Assembly (NCBI RefSeq): GCF_900156125.1 | Contig: NZ_FTLX01000001.1 | Coordinates: 1-64,000, forward strand | Direction: 5' to 3' | Length of the DNA stretch: 64,000 nt | Origin: Domibacillus enclensis | Lineage (GTDB): Bacteria > Bacillota > Bacilli > Bacillales > Domibacillaceae | Shown: positions 17,718-26,078 of the stretch, piece after piece | Layout: each line of letters begins with the position of its first letter | How positions within the stretch are numbered: the stretch's first letter is position 1 | Translations under genes and position numbers: made by a program | Notes under the pieces: generated by a model | The model's input: only the letters and a program-made list of their open reading frames with translations | What the model was told of the DNA's origin: nothing | The model's database searches: none

Positions 17718-17912
17718 TTAAAGAAAAGCGGCAATAATCCAGACTAGGCCGGCGCCAATCAGCAAAAAGGAAACAATATAAATAAGGGACAAATTAACGG
17801 TGTTTCGTTTAGTGGAGGCAGCATATGATTGATCCTCCTTCAGCATTACAAACAGTGTTCCGGCAACCGAAGCAGCCAAAATGAATAAAACAAGACCAAT
17901 CGCAGTGTTCAT
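17718..17912 (-). CDS. Small two-helix membrane protein, unknown
   Basis: A 64-residue protein with two hydrophobic segments (residues about 3-24 and 40-62) joined by a polar loop KEDQSYAASTKRNT. It is preceded by a good AGGAG-type site on the minus strand. No family recognised. It is divergent from the MocR regulator gene, and its upstream region includes the MocR twin operator, so it is a candidate target. Confidence 0.6.
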   Translation of the reverse strand: MNTAIGLVLFILAASVAGTLFVMLKEDQSYAASTKRNTVNLSLIYIVSFLLIGAGLVWIIAAFL

Positions 17913-17972
17913 TGTAAACCTTCTTTCTCCTAGCTTTTAATATTCATAGTAAACAATGATGGAACAGGCGTA

Positions 17973-18004
17973 ACCATCCAATTGACGAGAGAATAGACCA
18001 TCCA
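17973..18004. promoter_or_regulatory. Twin direct-repeat operator upstream of the MocR gene
   Basis: ACCATCCA at 17973-17980 and again at 17997-18004, 24 bp apart. The 36-bp stretch starting here matches, at 32 of 36 positions, a copy on the opposite strand just after the MocR gene (19504-19539). MocR regulators such as GabR and PdxR are known to bind direct repeats. TATAAT at 18018-18023 is the probable -10 of the regulator gene, so binding here would be autoregulatory. Confidence 0.65.
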
Positions 18005-18054
18005 CTTCCTTTTTTATTATAATTAAGGAACAACATTTACAAAGGGTGGATGAT

Positions 18055-19500
18055 ATGGACTGGAGACCAGACCGAACAGCAAAAAAAGCCATTTACAAGC
18101 AAATAGCTGATTATATTGAAGGCGGAATTGGATCGGGTGAGTTTCCTGCTGACAGCTTATTGCCTTCTGAGCGGACGCTGGCGGCTTTGCTGCAAGTAAA
18201 CAGAAGCACCGTCATTTCAGCATACGAGGAGCTTCAGTCGCTCGGGATTGTCGAGAGAAAGAAAGGAAGCGGCACACGGGTCAGTACCGACATTTGGGGT
18301 GTCGCCCATAAACGCATGCCGAATTGGGGCCGCTATATGGAGGATGGATCGCTCATGCCGAATGGGCCACTTGTGCAGCGAATCCGGTCAGAAGCAGAGA
18401 AAACGACTGTTATTAATTTAGCCAGCGGTGAGCTGGCTCCATCGCTTTTTCCGAATGAAGAATTCCAGCAAATATTAAGAAAAACGCCGTTTAATGAACA
18501 CCTCGGGTATGATCATCCACAGGGAAACAGGGAGTTAAGAGAAGTCATTTGCGCTCATATGAAAAAAGAAAAGCAAATTGATGTTCATCCTGATTCAATA
18601 CTGGTCACATCCGGCGCTCAGCAGGCACTGCATCTTATCATACGGTGCCTGTTAAAGCCCGGGGATGTGATCGCTGTTGAAGATCCTTCTTATTGTCTGT
18701 CCCTTCCGATATTCCAGTCCGCCGGTTTTAAAGTCTGTTCGCTGCCGGTGGATGAGCATGGGGTAAAGCCGGATGATATTCGAGCATTTCACCAAAAGAA
18801 TAAGCTCCGAATGCTTTTTTTAAACCCTGATCATCAAAACCCGACTGGGGCGGTTCTCTCGCACGAACGAAGAAAAGAAATTTTAGCTCTTTCATATGAA
18901 TTGGGCATTCCGATCATTGAAGATGATCCATACAGCTTAACGACGTATAATGGCAAGGTTCATCCAACATTAAAGTCGATGGACGGCAACGGAAATGTGT
19001 TGTATGTAAGCTCATTATCTAAAATTGCTGCCTCCGGGCTTCGAGTTGGCTGGATGATTGGTCCCCCGCAGGTTGTGCAGCGATTAGCCGACGCTAAGCA
19101 GCAAATTGACTTTGGACATAGCATCGTTCCTCAGTGGCTGGCGAAGGAGTTTTTGGGATCGGCCACGTTTGAGGACCATATGATGAGGCTCCGGGTGCAG
19201 CTTGAAAACCAAAAGCACGCCATGACGTCAAGCCTTCAAAAATCGTTTGGCGAGAAAATCTCTTTTTTAGTGCCGCAGGGCGGTATCCATTTATGGTTTC
19301 CCTTGCCGAACCCTGTTGATGAATATCAGTTGCTCGACCGGGCGATCCAGAAGGGCGTCGCCTTTGTTCCGGGCAGTATCATGGGTTCTTATAAAGGGTA
19401 TGTCCGTTTTACATACGGTCGTCAAGAGCCAGAAGCGATTCGCGAAGGGGTGCGCCGCTTTGCGGAAGCATTTCACGACACTTGCCGAAATGAAAAATGA
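18055..19500 (+). CDS. MocR family regulator (GntR winged helix fused to aminotransferase fold)
   Basis: A 481-residue chimeric regulator. Residues about 10-75 are the GntR winged helix (LPSERTLAALLQVNRSTVISAYEEL). Residues about 110-475 are a fold-type I aminotransferase domain that binds PLP as effector cofactor, with YVSSLSKIAASGLRVGW carrying the Schiff-base lysine and LNPDHQNPTG the ring-binding Asn. It resembles B. subtilis YisV in length. The ATG at 18055 lies five bases after AAAGGGTGG. Target genes are not known; the two paired operators flanking the gene point to itself, the divergent small membrane protein gene, and the YfmQ-like gene downstream. Confidence 0.88.
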   Translation: MDWRPDRTAKKAIYKQIADYIEGGIGSGEFPADSLLPSERTLAALLQVNRSTVISAYEELQSLGIVERKKGSGTRVSTDIWGVAHKRMPNWGRYMEDGSLMPNGPLVQRIRSEAEKTTVINLASGELAPSLFPNEEFQQILRKTPFNEHLGYDHPQGNRELREVICAHMKKEKQIDVHPDSILVTSGAQQALHLIIRCLLKPGDVIAVEDPSYCLSLPIFQSAGFKVCSLPVDEHGVKPDDIRAFHQKNKLRMLFLNPDHQNPTGAVLSHERRKEILALSYELGIPIIEDDPYSLTTYNGKVHPTLKSMDGNGNVLYVSSLSKIAASGLRVGWMIGPPQVVQRLADAKQQIDFGHSIVPQWLAKEFLGSATFEDHMMRLRVQLENQKHAMTSSLQKSFGEKISFLVPQGGIHLWFPLPNPVDEYQLLDRAIQKGVAFVPGSIMGSYKGYVRFTYGRQEPEAIREGVRRFAEAFHDTCRNEK

Positions 19501-19503
19501 GGA

Positions 19504-19539
19504 GAAGTGGATGGTGAAATCTTTGGTCAATTGGATGGT
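19504..19539. promoter_or_regulatory. Second twin operator, between MocR gene and downstream gene
   Basis: TGGATGGT at 19508-19515 and 19532-19539, the reverse complement of ACCATCCA with the same 24-bp spacing as upstream of the MocR gene. Together with the shared ATTGAC centre and CTTC flank this is a near copy in inverted orientation, placed just upstream of the probable promoter of the 19621 gene. Confidence 0.65.
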
Positions 19540-19620
19540 GTGTTTTTCTTCTGAATGATTAAGATAGGTCATGTAAAATTAATAGGATTATATTTGAATG
19601 GAAACAGGAGAGGATTCAAC

Positions 19621-20046
19621 ATGACAGGAACCGCTTTAGTATTGACGATCTTGCTGGGGGCGGTGAAAATTTTGCTGACGTGCCTTCCAACAGGTGCAGT
19701 GAATAAGCTGATTGACCGGTTTGAAATGCATGGGAAATTGGACGGTGACACAACGGCCGTTTTTAAGGCTGGCAAAGAGATGGAGGGGCAGGAGAAGCGA
19801 AACTTCATTGAGCAATTTAATTCATCAACCGTCCTGAAAAAATATTATGTGTTTCCGGGCAATGAACCATTATTCTTAAATCGTAAAAACAGTGGAGAGC
19901 CGATTAGAATTGAAACGACGCGCGGTAGGAAGAAGCAAACGATTTTCGTGTTCCCTTATCAGACCCATGTGGATGTAGTCAGGCAGTCCAAAAAGGAAGT
20001 CATAGCCTACAGTGTACGTTCAAAAACACTTCAACTTAATGGATGA
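19621..20046 (+). CDS. Membrane-anchored small protein, YfmQ-like
   Basis: A 141-residue protein with one N-terminal hydrophobic helix (TALVLTILLGAVKILLTCLP) and a soluble basic domain containing KKYYVFPGNEPLFLN and FVFPYQTHVDVVRQ. The pattern resembles the YfmQ family of Bacillus, recalled rather than checked; function unknown. ATG at 19621 follows AGGAGAGG. The MocR twin operator about 80 bp upstream suggests PLP- or amine-linked regulation, which is not known for this family. Confidence 0.65.
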   Translation: MTGTALVLTILLGAVKILLTCLPTGAVNKLIDRFEMHGKLDGDTTAVFKAGKEMEGQEKRNFIEQFNSSTVLKKYYVFPGNEPLFLNRKNSGEPIRIETTRGRKKQTIFVFPYQTHVDVVRQSKKEVIAYSVRSKTLQLNG

Positions 20047-20118
20047 AATAAATGATCCACATTTATTCTCGTTTATGCTACATTTAGAAAAAATGCTTTT
20101 TTAATGAGGGTTATAACC

Positions 20119-21738
20119 GTGAATGCTCAATTAACTGCTTATATCTCACTTGTTTGTGTATCAGGTGTTTTAAATGTGTATTTAAGCTTGTACGTGTTTT
20201 TTAAACGTCACCATTATACAAACATTGCGCGGTTTTTCATTCTTCATGCTGTTTGTATTACCATTTATTGTATAGGTGCGGCATTCGGCTTAATGGCGAC
20301 GACAATTCAAGAAATCAAGATGTGGACGGTCGTTCAGTATATTGGAATGCCATTTTCAGCTGTTTACGGCCTGTTATTCGTGATGCAGTATTTAGGGGTG
20401 CAGTTATCAAGAAAAAAAGTGGCAGCATTGCTTTTCATTCCATCTATTACGCTGATCATGGTGGCGACAAATGATCTCCACCATTTGCATTACCGTGTGT
20501 ATGAAGTAGACCCGGTATTAGGGGCACCTTTTGTCCGGCAGGAAATCGGCGTCTGGTATATTATTCATGGTATTTTCACCTTTGCGTCCTTATTTGCCGC
20601 TTTGTTACTGCCGGTGTTTCAGTGGAAAGAAACGGCCCGTGTTTATCGTCCGCAGCTGCTTTCCTTAATGTGCGGCCAAATTGTGCCGATCGTCACAGCG
20701 TTTATTTACTTAATTGGCTTGACGCCGCCGGGATTTGATCCAGTGCCGATGGTGTTATGGATGTCCTCGCTTTTTTATTTGTGGTCAATCAGCTCATCCC
20801 GTCTATTCACGATCCTGCCTGTGGCAAAGGATTCCATTTTTCATAGTATTAATGATGGGGTTATGGTGCTTGATGAATCGCGACGGCTCATTGAATTTAA
20901 TCAAGGCTGCGAGGAAATGTTTCCCCGGTTAAGCAAATCGATGTTCGGCATGGATTTTGAAAAGGTATGGTTTACGTTGTCGGAAAATTCATTTCCTTTT
21001 CATTTCGAGGCTGCTGAACAAAATCGGGAACTGACACTCATGGCGGGAAACACAAAACACACGTATCAGATCCGGACATCGCCGCTGCAGCACGCCAACC
21101 AAATTCATGGCCAGCTGTTAATTTTCACTGATATTACGAAGCTGAAGGAGATGCAGGTGCAGCTCGAGCATCAAGCGTATTACGATGAGCTTACACAGGT
21201 TCAAAACCGCCGTGCTTTTTTCAAGCAGGCGGAGCACGATTTTGCCAAAGCACTAAAGGAATCAGAGGATTATACCGTTGTGCTGCTGGACATTGATTAT
21301 TTTAAAAAGGTTAATGATACGTATGGACATCATATTGGAGACCGCGTGCTGCAGCATGTCGCCAAGGTGTGTCAGGCTCAATTAAACGAAGGAGACGTGT
21401 TTGCGAGGTATGGCGGAGAAGAGTTTGTGCTGGCACTGAAGGGATGTTCTGCAGCAGAAGGACGGGCAGCAGCCAACCGGATGCGCGTTCAGATAGAGCA
21501 GCATCCCCTGGAAGTAGATGGACATATCCTTGCTGTTACAGCAAGCCTCGGTGTCGCTGAAGCAGCAAAAGGGCCCGGCGAAACACTCACTCAGCTGTTA
21601 AACAAAGCAGATCATGCCTTGTATCAAGCGAAAAATAGTGGGCGCAACCAGGTGTGGGTATATGATGATCAGGAGAATGCTGCACTGAACTTCGTAAAAG
21701 AAGAGGAGGCCCGCAGTGGCGAGCCAACTTCAACATAA
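20119..21738 (+). CDS. Diguanylate cyclase with 7TM sensor, PAS and GGDEF domains
   Basis: About 539 residues. The N-terminal seven helices match the histidine-kinase N-terminal 7TM sensor type; a PAS-like domain follows (DGVMVLDESRRLIEFNQGCEEMF) with a short linker helix (MQVQLEHQAYYDELTQ); the C-terminal domain makes cyclic di-GMP. Active-site RYGGEEF and substrate-binding DIDYFKKVNDTYGH are intact. The product-inhibition I-site RxxD, expected just before the active site, reads NEGD and is missing. GTG at 20119 has GAGGG seven bases upstream; the ATG at 20104 has no site. Confidence 0.88.
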   Translation: MNAQLTAYISLVCVSGVLNVYLSLYVFFKRHHYTNIARFFILHAVCITIYCIGAAFGLMATTIQEIKMWTVVQYIGMPFSAVYGLLFVMQYLGVQLSRKKVAALLFIPSITLIMVATNDLHHLHYRVYEVDPVLGAPFVRQEIGVWYIIHGIFTFASLFAALLLPVFQWKETARVYRPQLLSLMCGQIVPIVTAFIYLIGLTPPGFDPVPMVLWMSSLFYLWSISSSRLFTILPVAKDSIFHSINDGVMVLDESRRLIEFNQGCEEMFPRLSKSMFGMDFEKVWFTLSENSFPFHFEAAEQNRELTLMAGNTKHTYQIRTSPLQHANQIHGQLLIFTDITKLKEMQVQLEHQAYYDELTQVQNRRAFFKQAEHDFAKALKESEDYTVVLLDIDYFKKVNDTYGHHIGDRVLQHVAKVCQAQLNEGDVFARYGGEEFVLALKGCSAAEGRAAANRMRVQIEQHPLEVDGHILAVTASLGVAEAAKGPGETLTQLLNKADHALYQAKNSGRNQVWVYDDQENAALNFVKEEEARSGEPTST

Positions 21739-21746
21739 AGGTGTTC

Positions 21747-21778
21747 TGACGGCTGGATGATCGATCATCCAGCCGTCA
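21747..21778. terminator. 32-bp perfect palindrome, probable bidirectional terminator
   Basis: TGACGGCTGGATGATC followed directly by its reverse complement, with no unpaired base in the DNA palindrome. The T tail is short, so termination strength is uncertain. It lies 8 bp after the diguanylate cyclase stop. Confidence 0.55.
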
Positions 21779-21819
21779 TTCGTATGAATCAAGCCATTTA
21801 GGAGCCGGAATGGAGCAGC

Positions 21820-22614
21820 TTATTTCTCAAATACTTGATGAATAATGTCAGCCGGCTTGCTGTTATTTAAATTTTTATACACACAGCTTGCCGGTTTTTC
21901 CGGCAGGATTTCCGAAAAGGCGATGGCGAGCTCGGTTTCTCCTGCTACATGAATTTCAGCCCAGCCTTTTTCCTTTTTTAGCTTTTGTACGGTCGTTCCC
22001 ATGCTTTTAAAAAACCGCTTTACATTCTCCTTCAACCGAGATTCAAGAAAATCCACCTTGCTGCTGCCGATCGCATGCTTGCCGCCGGGGTCCATGTTTT
22101 TCTTTTCGCCCCATTCTTCCAGGTTGGGGTCAAAGCTATAGGAAAAATCCTCCTTGACCATTCCCATGGCCGTATCGAGTATTCGAACCTCGCCGAAGCT
22201 TGGCATGATAATACCGGCCTCCGGATATGCTTTGTACATGTACTCCAGCTGTTCAAGCTGCGGAAGATTTTCCCAGTGAAAGCTGTTTTTAACCGGCACC
22301 TGCACGTAATGAACCGACCACAATGGCGGTTCCTCGGCAGCAAACAGAACGATGCCTTTATGCAATTCTTCTTTATGGTCATCCAATTCCTTGATTATCT
22401 TTTGTTTGATTACTTTAAAGTCTTTCTGTTCCTGCTCCTCATTGCTGTCGTCCAGCTTTTTATCCAGCTCTTTTATGCCATTTTTTAAATGGATTTCCCA
22501 GGCACCGTTTAGCTGTTCGGGATCGGCGGGGTTTGTGTTCAAGTACATTGTGAAAACATTTCGTTCGCCGCTTTGATAGGCTTTCAATTTCTTGAGTTCT
22601 TTGTGTAATGTCAT
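21820..22614 (-). CDS. VLRF1-family, eRF1-like (baeRF type) protein
   Basis: A 264-residue protein similar to bacterial relatives of archaeal/eukaryotic peptide release factor 1 (Vms1-like release factor 1 group). Seen: MTLHKELKKLKAYQ start, VFTMYLNTNPADPEQLNGAWEIHLKNG, a central FHWENLPQLEQL segment and an acidic-basic C-terminal alpha/beta domain (WAEIHVAGETELAIAFSEILP). In eukaryotes Vms1/ANKZF1 frees nascent chains from stalled large subunits; a similar ribosome-rescue role is only inferred for this bacterial branch. The GGQ motif of true eRF1 is not present. Single gene on the minus strand. Confidence 0.7.
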   Translation of the reverse strand: MTLHKELKKLKAYQSGERNVFTMYLNTNPADPEQLNGAWEIHLKNGIKELDKKLDDSNEEQEQKDFKVIKQKIIKELDDHKEELHKGIVLFAAEEPPLWSVHYVQVPVKNSFHWENLPQLEQLEYMYKAYPEAGIIMPSFGEVRILDTAMGMVKEDFSYSFDPNLEEWGEKKNMDPGGKHAIGSSKVDFLESRLKENVKRFFKSMGTTVQKLKKEKGWAEIHVAGETELAIAFSEILPEKPASCVYKNLNNSKPADIIHQVFEK

Positions 22615-22737
22615 AAGCGCTCTGTCCTCCTTCTCAGCCGTTCGAATGATTGAATTGTCAACGAAATTAATGTTTGCTTAAATGGATTTTGTTATACGTG
22701 AAAAGCAGGAAAAGAACAGAAGAAGAGCTGCTGGACA

Positions 22738-23286
22738 TTACTTCGTATGCCGGTTGGCTACTCCGTAAGCTGCAATGGACTCTGGCTTAATTTTTGGCTC
22801 AAGGCCGACAGACTGCATACGGGCGACCATTTCCTGAATGAAAATTCTCGTTTTGTTATGCTGCTCAGATCCAATATCAATGTGCCCCTCCAACGTAAAA
22901 GAAGAGCCTTTATATAAGTGAGGAAGAACGATATCGATCATGTCCATTTTGTGGGCTTCAGTAAACAAGGAAGCAATCTCTTCGGTAAGAGACGTTTCCA
23001 TGGAAATTTTTTCGTGCAGGCTGTCATATCGTCTCGGGTGACGTATTTTTCTCAGGCAGGCCCAGGCTCCTTTTCCTTTCCGGTGAAGAACAATCACCGT
23101 CGCAAAGACCGTTTCATCTCCGTGAGCATGTGAGTCAGTTCCGAGCATAAGCCGGTATTTTCCAGCGGGGTCCTGTCCCATGAATAAAATGATTTTTTGA
23201 AATACGTCGTTAAAGGTCAGTCCTTTTTCCTTCATTGTCCGGAAAAGCAGTGCTTTTCCATCTAAAATAGAGAATTGATTGTTCAT
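22738..23286 (-). CDS. YkuK family protein (DUF458, RNase H-like fold)
   Basis: A 182-residue protein with LMLGTDSHAHGDETVFATVIVLHRKGKG and IDIGSEQHNKTRIFIQEMVARM, matching B. subtilis YkuK and the DUF458 family, which is predicted to adopt an RNase H-like fold. The Asp in GTDSH and the Asp in IDIG are candidate metal ligands. Biological role unknown. The ATG at 23286 is the family-typical start (MNNQFSILDGK); extra upstream codons are unsupported. Single gene. Confidence 0.78.
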   Translation of the reverse strand: MNNQFSILDGKALLFRTMKEKGLTFNDVFQKIILFMGQDPAGKYRLMLGTDSHAHGDETVFATVIVLHRKGKGAWACLRKIRHPRRYDSLHEKISMETSLTEEIASLFTEAHKMDMIDIVLPHLYKGSSFTLEGHIDIGSEQHNKTRIFIQEMVARMQSVGLEPKIKPESIAAYGVANRHTK

Positions 23287-23471
23287 GCGTCGGCACCTGG
23301 CTCTCTTATTTAATATGTAGGGCTGCAGTTTCAAGTACAAAGCGCTTCTAATGATTTTTATGTATAAAAATCGAAATCATACCTCTGCTGTTAAGAAGTC
23401 AAGCGGACGCTGAATCTGGGTCAATTGTTTTTGAAGGGGCTCAGTGGCGGGGGTGTCCTGCTCATTAAAGG

Positions 23472-23493
23472 GCTGTCGTTTCAAAACGACAGC
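23472..23493. promoter_or_regulatory. Perfect inverted repeat before the GH25 gene
   Basis: GCTGTCGTTT, CA, AAACGACAGC. It lies about 50 bp before the GH25 start and could be an operator or an RNA hairpin; no T tail follows, so it is not a normal terminator. Confidence 0.4.
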
Positions 23494-23544
23494 GGCCGGG
23501 AACAAAATGAATGAGGAAAAAAAGGAAAGATGGAGTGGATAAGA

Positions 23545-24195
23545 ATGAGCGTTATAATCGATGTTTCTCACCATCAAGGTGAGATCAATTGGTCAGCGGC
23601 TGGAACAGAAGTGGATCTGGCTATTTTGCGCGTTCAAGATGGGAGCCGGGTGGTAGACAGACAGTATGCCGCAAACGCAGCCGGGTGCAAAAGGAATCTT
23701 GTGCCGTTTGGAAATTACGCTTTTTGCCGTTTTGTTTCTGTTAATGACGCCCTTACGGAAGCACGTGACTTCTGGGCGCGAGGCGACAAGGACGCGTTAT
23801 TTTGGGTGGCCGATGTAGAGGTGAAAACGATGAACGATATGCGGGCTGGCACACAGGCGTTTATTGACGAACTGCGAAGGCTGGGCGCGCGGAAGGTAGG
23901 GCTGTACGTCGGCCATCACACGCATGGTGCGTTTGAAGCAGACAAGGTGAGAGCAGACTTTAAATGGATTCCGCGCTACAGCTTGAAGCAGCCGGCTTTC
24001 CCGTGCGATCTCTGGCAGTATACAGACAAGGGCCATGTCGGGGGCATTAAGGGTTCTGTTGATTTGAACCGGATAAACGGAGACAAGCCGCTTGAATGGT
24101 TTCTGGGCGAAGCGCCGAGAGGACCATCAAGCCCTCTCGGTGAAGCAGCGGCCCTTGCCTTAACAGTCGTTGAGCGGCTGCTGAAAAAGAACTGA
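23545..24195 (+). CDS. Glycoside hydrolase family 25 (lysozyme-like) protein
   Basis: About 216 residues. [16 protein letters not shown] is the GH25 barrel start with the first catalytic-face Asp; [11 protein letters not shown] carries the Asp-x-Glu pair that cleaves the MurNAc-GlcNAc bond; [22 protein letters not shown] is the typical end strand. A short C-terminal tail (about 35 residues, [20 protein letters not shown]) follows. There is no signal peptide or cell-wall binding repeat, like phage endolysins that rely on a holin, yet no phage genes surround it. ATG 23545 is the family start; an ATG at 23530 is possible. Confidence 0.8.
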   Translation: MSVIIDVSHHQGEINWSAAGTEVDLAILRVQDGSRVVDRQYAANAAGCKRNLVPFGNYAFCRFVSVNDALTEARDFWARGDKDALFWVADVEVKTMNDMRAGTQAFIDELRRLGARKVGLYVGHHTHGAFEADKVRADFKWIPRYSLKQPAFPCDLWQYTDKGHVGGIKGSVDLNRINGDKPLEWFLGEAPRGPSSPLGEAAALALTVVERLLKKN

Positions 24196-24229
24196 CATGA
24201 AGAAGCTAGGGGTAGGAGGGATTGAATAG

Positions 24230-24280
24230 ATGAACGAGAAAGAACAAGCCATTTTGCTTCAATGGCTGCCCTCGTTTTAA
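24230..24280 (+). CDS. Possible 16-residue peptide
   Basis: A tiny frame MNEKEQAILLQWLPSF with AGGAGGG ten bases upstream of its ATG, in the leader region before the metallohydrolase gene. It could be a leader peptide or chance. No family recognised. Confidence 0.25.
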   Translation: MNEKEQAILLQWLPSF

Positions 24281-24391
24281 TACCCCACCCTCTTTTTAAA
24301 GAAATAAGAAAATCTCTTCTTTTCGCCGGTCCATTCATGCTCTATACTATTACATGACGAAATAAGAGCAGATAAGAAAGGGGAGAGCCTT

Positions 24392-25033
24392 ATGCTGGAT
24401 TGGATTCGGCTGCCGGTAGGGCTGCTCCAGGCAAATGCGTATATCGTGTACGATAAACAAGGATCGTGTTTGATCATTGATCCGGGAGATGAAGCGAAGA
24501 AAATTCATCAGTTTATTCGGAAAAAAAAGCTGCAGCCGCAGGCGATCTTGCTGACACATGCCCATTTTGACCATATCGGAGCGGTTGAAGCATGCAGAGA
24601 AAAATACCGCATCCCTGTCTATCTTCATGAGCAGGAAAAAAAGTGGCTGTCAAACCCGCACAAAAACGGATCTGCTCAATATGAAGGGGCAGCGCCTGTT
24701 GTAGTGCAGCAGGCAGATCATCTTTTTTCTGGCGAAGAAAGAGTAACAGTTGGTGCTTTTTCATTTGACGTCCTGCCAACACCTGGCCATTCTCCTGGAA
24801 GTGTCAGCTTCTTCTTTCAAGAGTCCGGTTTTGTGATTGTCGGAGATACGTTATTCAAAAAAGGGATGGGACGCACAGATTTACCAGGAGGCCAGGAACA
24901 TCAGCTCATCCGCAGCATTCGGGAAAAGCTTTATACTCTTCCGGAGGATACATATGTGCTGCCGGGTCATGATGACGTCACGACAATCGTTCAGGAACGG
25001 GATGATAATCCGCACGTTAACGGTAAAACGTAA
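24392..25033 (+). CDS. MBL-fold metallohydrolase, YqgX-like
   Basis: A 213-residue binuclear metal hydrolase of the glyoxalase II superfamily. THAHFDHIG is the metal-binding signature; further ligands are H in PTPGHSPGSVSF, D in IVGDTLF and H in LPGHDD. It matches remembered B. subtilis YqgX in length and order of motifs (LQANAYIV near the N-terminus). Hydrolysis of a thioester such as S-lactoyl-bacillithiol is plausible for the family but unproven here. ATG at 24392 follows AAGGGGAGAG. The RsbR-like gene starts 16 bp downstream, so both may be co-transcribed. Confidence 0.88.
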   Translation: MLDWIRLPVGLLQANAYIVYDKQGSCLIIDPGDEAKKIHQFIRKKKLQPQAILLTHAHFDHIGAVEACREKYRIPVYLHEQEKKWLSNPHKNGSAQYEGAAPVVVQQADHLFSGEERVTVGAFSFDVLPTPGHSPGSVSFFFQESGFVIVGDTLFKKGMGRTDLPGGQEHQLIRSIREKLYTLPEDTYVLPGHDDVTTIVQERDDNPHVNGKT

Positions 25034-25049
25034 AAAGGGGAAGAGATAA

Positions 25050-25904
25050 ATGAATGAAGAATTGATGGTATTAGGGGAAGCCGTACTGAAAAAGAAAGAA
25101 GAAATTGCGCGGTCCGTTCACGAGGAAAGAATGACGGGCGTATTCATGACAGAGCGGGAAAAAAAGGAATTTAAAGCGATTGAACCAACGATTATAAACA
25201 GCCGCATCGAGCTGGTCGCTTTACTTGGACAAGGCATTCGGGATGGGGCGGATCAAGCCGGAATCTTAAACGATGTTGAGAACTGGGGCAAGGAAAAAGC
25301 AGCGTTCTTTTTTAACCTCGGTGTCCCGCTTGATGAGGCATTAAAAGATACAAGCTATTACCGCCGTTTGATCTGGAACGTCATTGAAGAAGAAGCCACA
25401 GCAAGCAAGATGACAGCAGCTTCTATTTTTAAGCTGATTTCTATTTTTGATCCGCTGCTGGACCATGCCGTTTATTATTTCAGTTTAACGTATGTACAGG
25501 CACATCAAAAAACACTCGAAAACGCTAAAACGGCGTTTCTCGAATTATCTGTTCCCGTTGTCCCGCTTCTAAAAGGCGTTGGAGTGCTTCCATTGATCGG
25601 GAACATCGACACAGAGCGATCCCGCTTGCTCATGGAAAAAACGCTGGAGCAGTCGGTGGATTTAAAGCTGACGCATCTTATTTTTGATGTCTCAGGCGTA
25701 CAGATCGTCGATACGATGGTAGCGGACCAGCTTTTTAAAGTGATGGACGCTCTGTCGCTAATCGGTGTAGAACCGATCATTACAGGAATTCGTCCGGAAG
25801 TAGCCCAGACCATGATTACGCTCGGCTTAAACATAAACGGGATAAAGGTGAGAGCAAATCTGCACCAGGCATTTAACGAGCTCCGTGTATTAAAAAAGCA
25901 ATGA
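25050..25904 (+). CDS. RsbR paralog, stressosome STAS protein
   Basis: A 284-residue protein: N-terminal helical, globin-like non-heme sensor domain (residues about 1-150), then a C-terminal STAS domain. The two phosphorylatable threonines of RsbRA are conserved in context: IGNIDTERSR (T171 equivalent, in the linker) and VQIVDTMVADQ (T205 equivalent). RsbR paralogs assemble with RsbS into the stressosome and release RsbT to activate sigma-B. No rsbS/rsbT neighbours are present, so this is a stand-alone paralog like B. subtilis RsbRB-RsbRD. ATG follows AAAAAGGGGAAG. Confidence 0.88.
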   Translation: MNEELMVLGEAVLKKKEEIARSVHEERMTGVFMTEREKKEFKAIEPTIINSRIELVALLGQGIRDGADQAGILNDVENWGKEKAAFFFNLGVPLDEALKDTSYYRRLIWNVIEEEATASKMTAASIFKLISIFDPLLDHAVYYFSLTYVQAHQKTLENAKTAFLELSVPVVPLLKGVGVLPLIGNIDTERSRLLMEKTLEQSVDLKLTHLIFDVSGVQIVDTMVADQLFKVMDALSLIGVEPIITGIRPEVAQTMITLGLNINGIKVRANLHQAFNELRVLKKQ

Positions 25905-25935
25905 GCCGCGCATAACGGCTCACTGCTTCAAAAAA

Positions 25936-26006
25936 AGGTGGTACTCGGAATTGAACCGAGGATAAAGGTTTTGCAGACCTGCGCCTTACCGCTTGGCTAT
26001 ACCACC
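25936..26006 (-). tRNA. tRNA-Cys (anticodon GCA)
   Basis: A 71-base cloverleaf on the minus strand: acceptor arms GGTGGTA/TACCACC, anticodon loop CTGCAAA giving GCA, T arm CTCGG-TTCAATT-CCGAG, and discriminator U73, the identity base for cysteine. The CCA end is not encoded; a T run follows directly and may end transcription. Isolated gene, antisense to the direction of its neighbours on the left. Confidence 0.93.
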
Positions 26007-26036
26007 GGGATATGGTTCTATCAATACTATATGAGC

Positions 26037-26074
26037 AAAAGACGAGATTATTCCTGCCATCTCGTCTTTTTTTT
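26037..26074 (+). terminator. Terminator downstream of the RsbR gene/tRNA
   Basis: AAAAGACGAGAT pairs with ATCTCGTCTTTT over a 10-nt loop, with eight T on the plus strand. The minus-strand side also ends in T, so it may serve the 26079 gene as well. Confidence 0.8.
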
Positions 26075-26078
26075 ATTG

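Noticed and set aside
23377-23577. Minus-strand frame ending with a protein-like polar tail (KQLTQIQRPLDFLTAEV)
   Set aside because: No ribosome site before any start codon, and it overlaps the GH25 start and the inverted repeat at 23472. Interesting composition but unsupported.
25903-25920. GAGCCG/CGGCTC hairpin at the end of the RsbR-like gene
   Set aside because: No T tail on the plus strand; the real terminator seems to be at 26037-26074.
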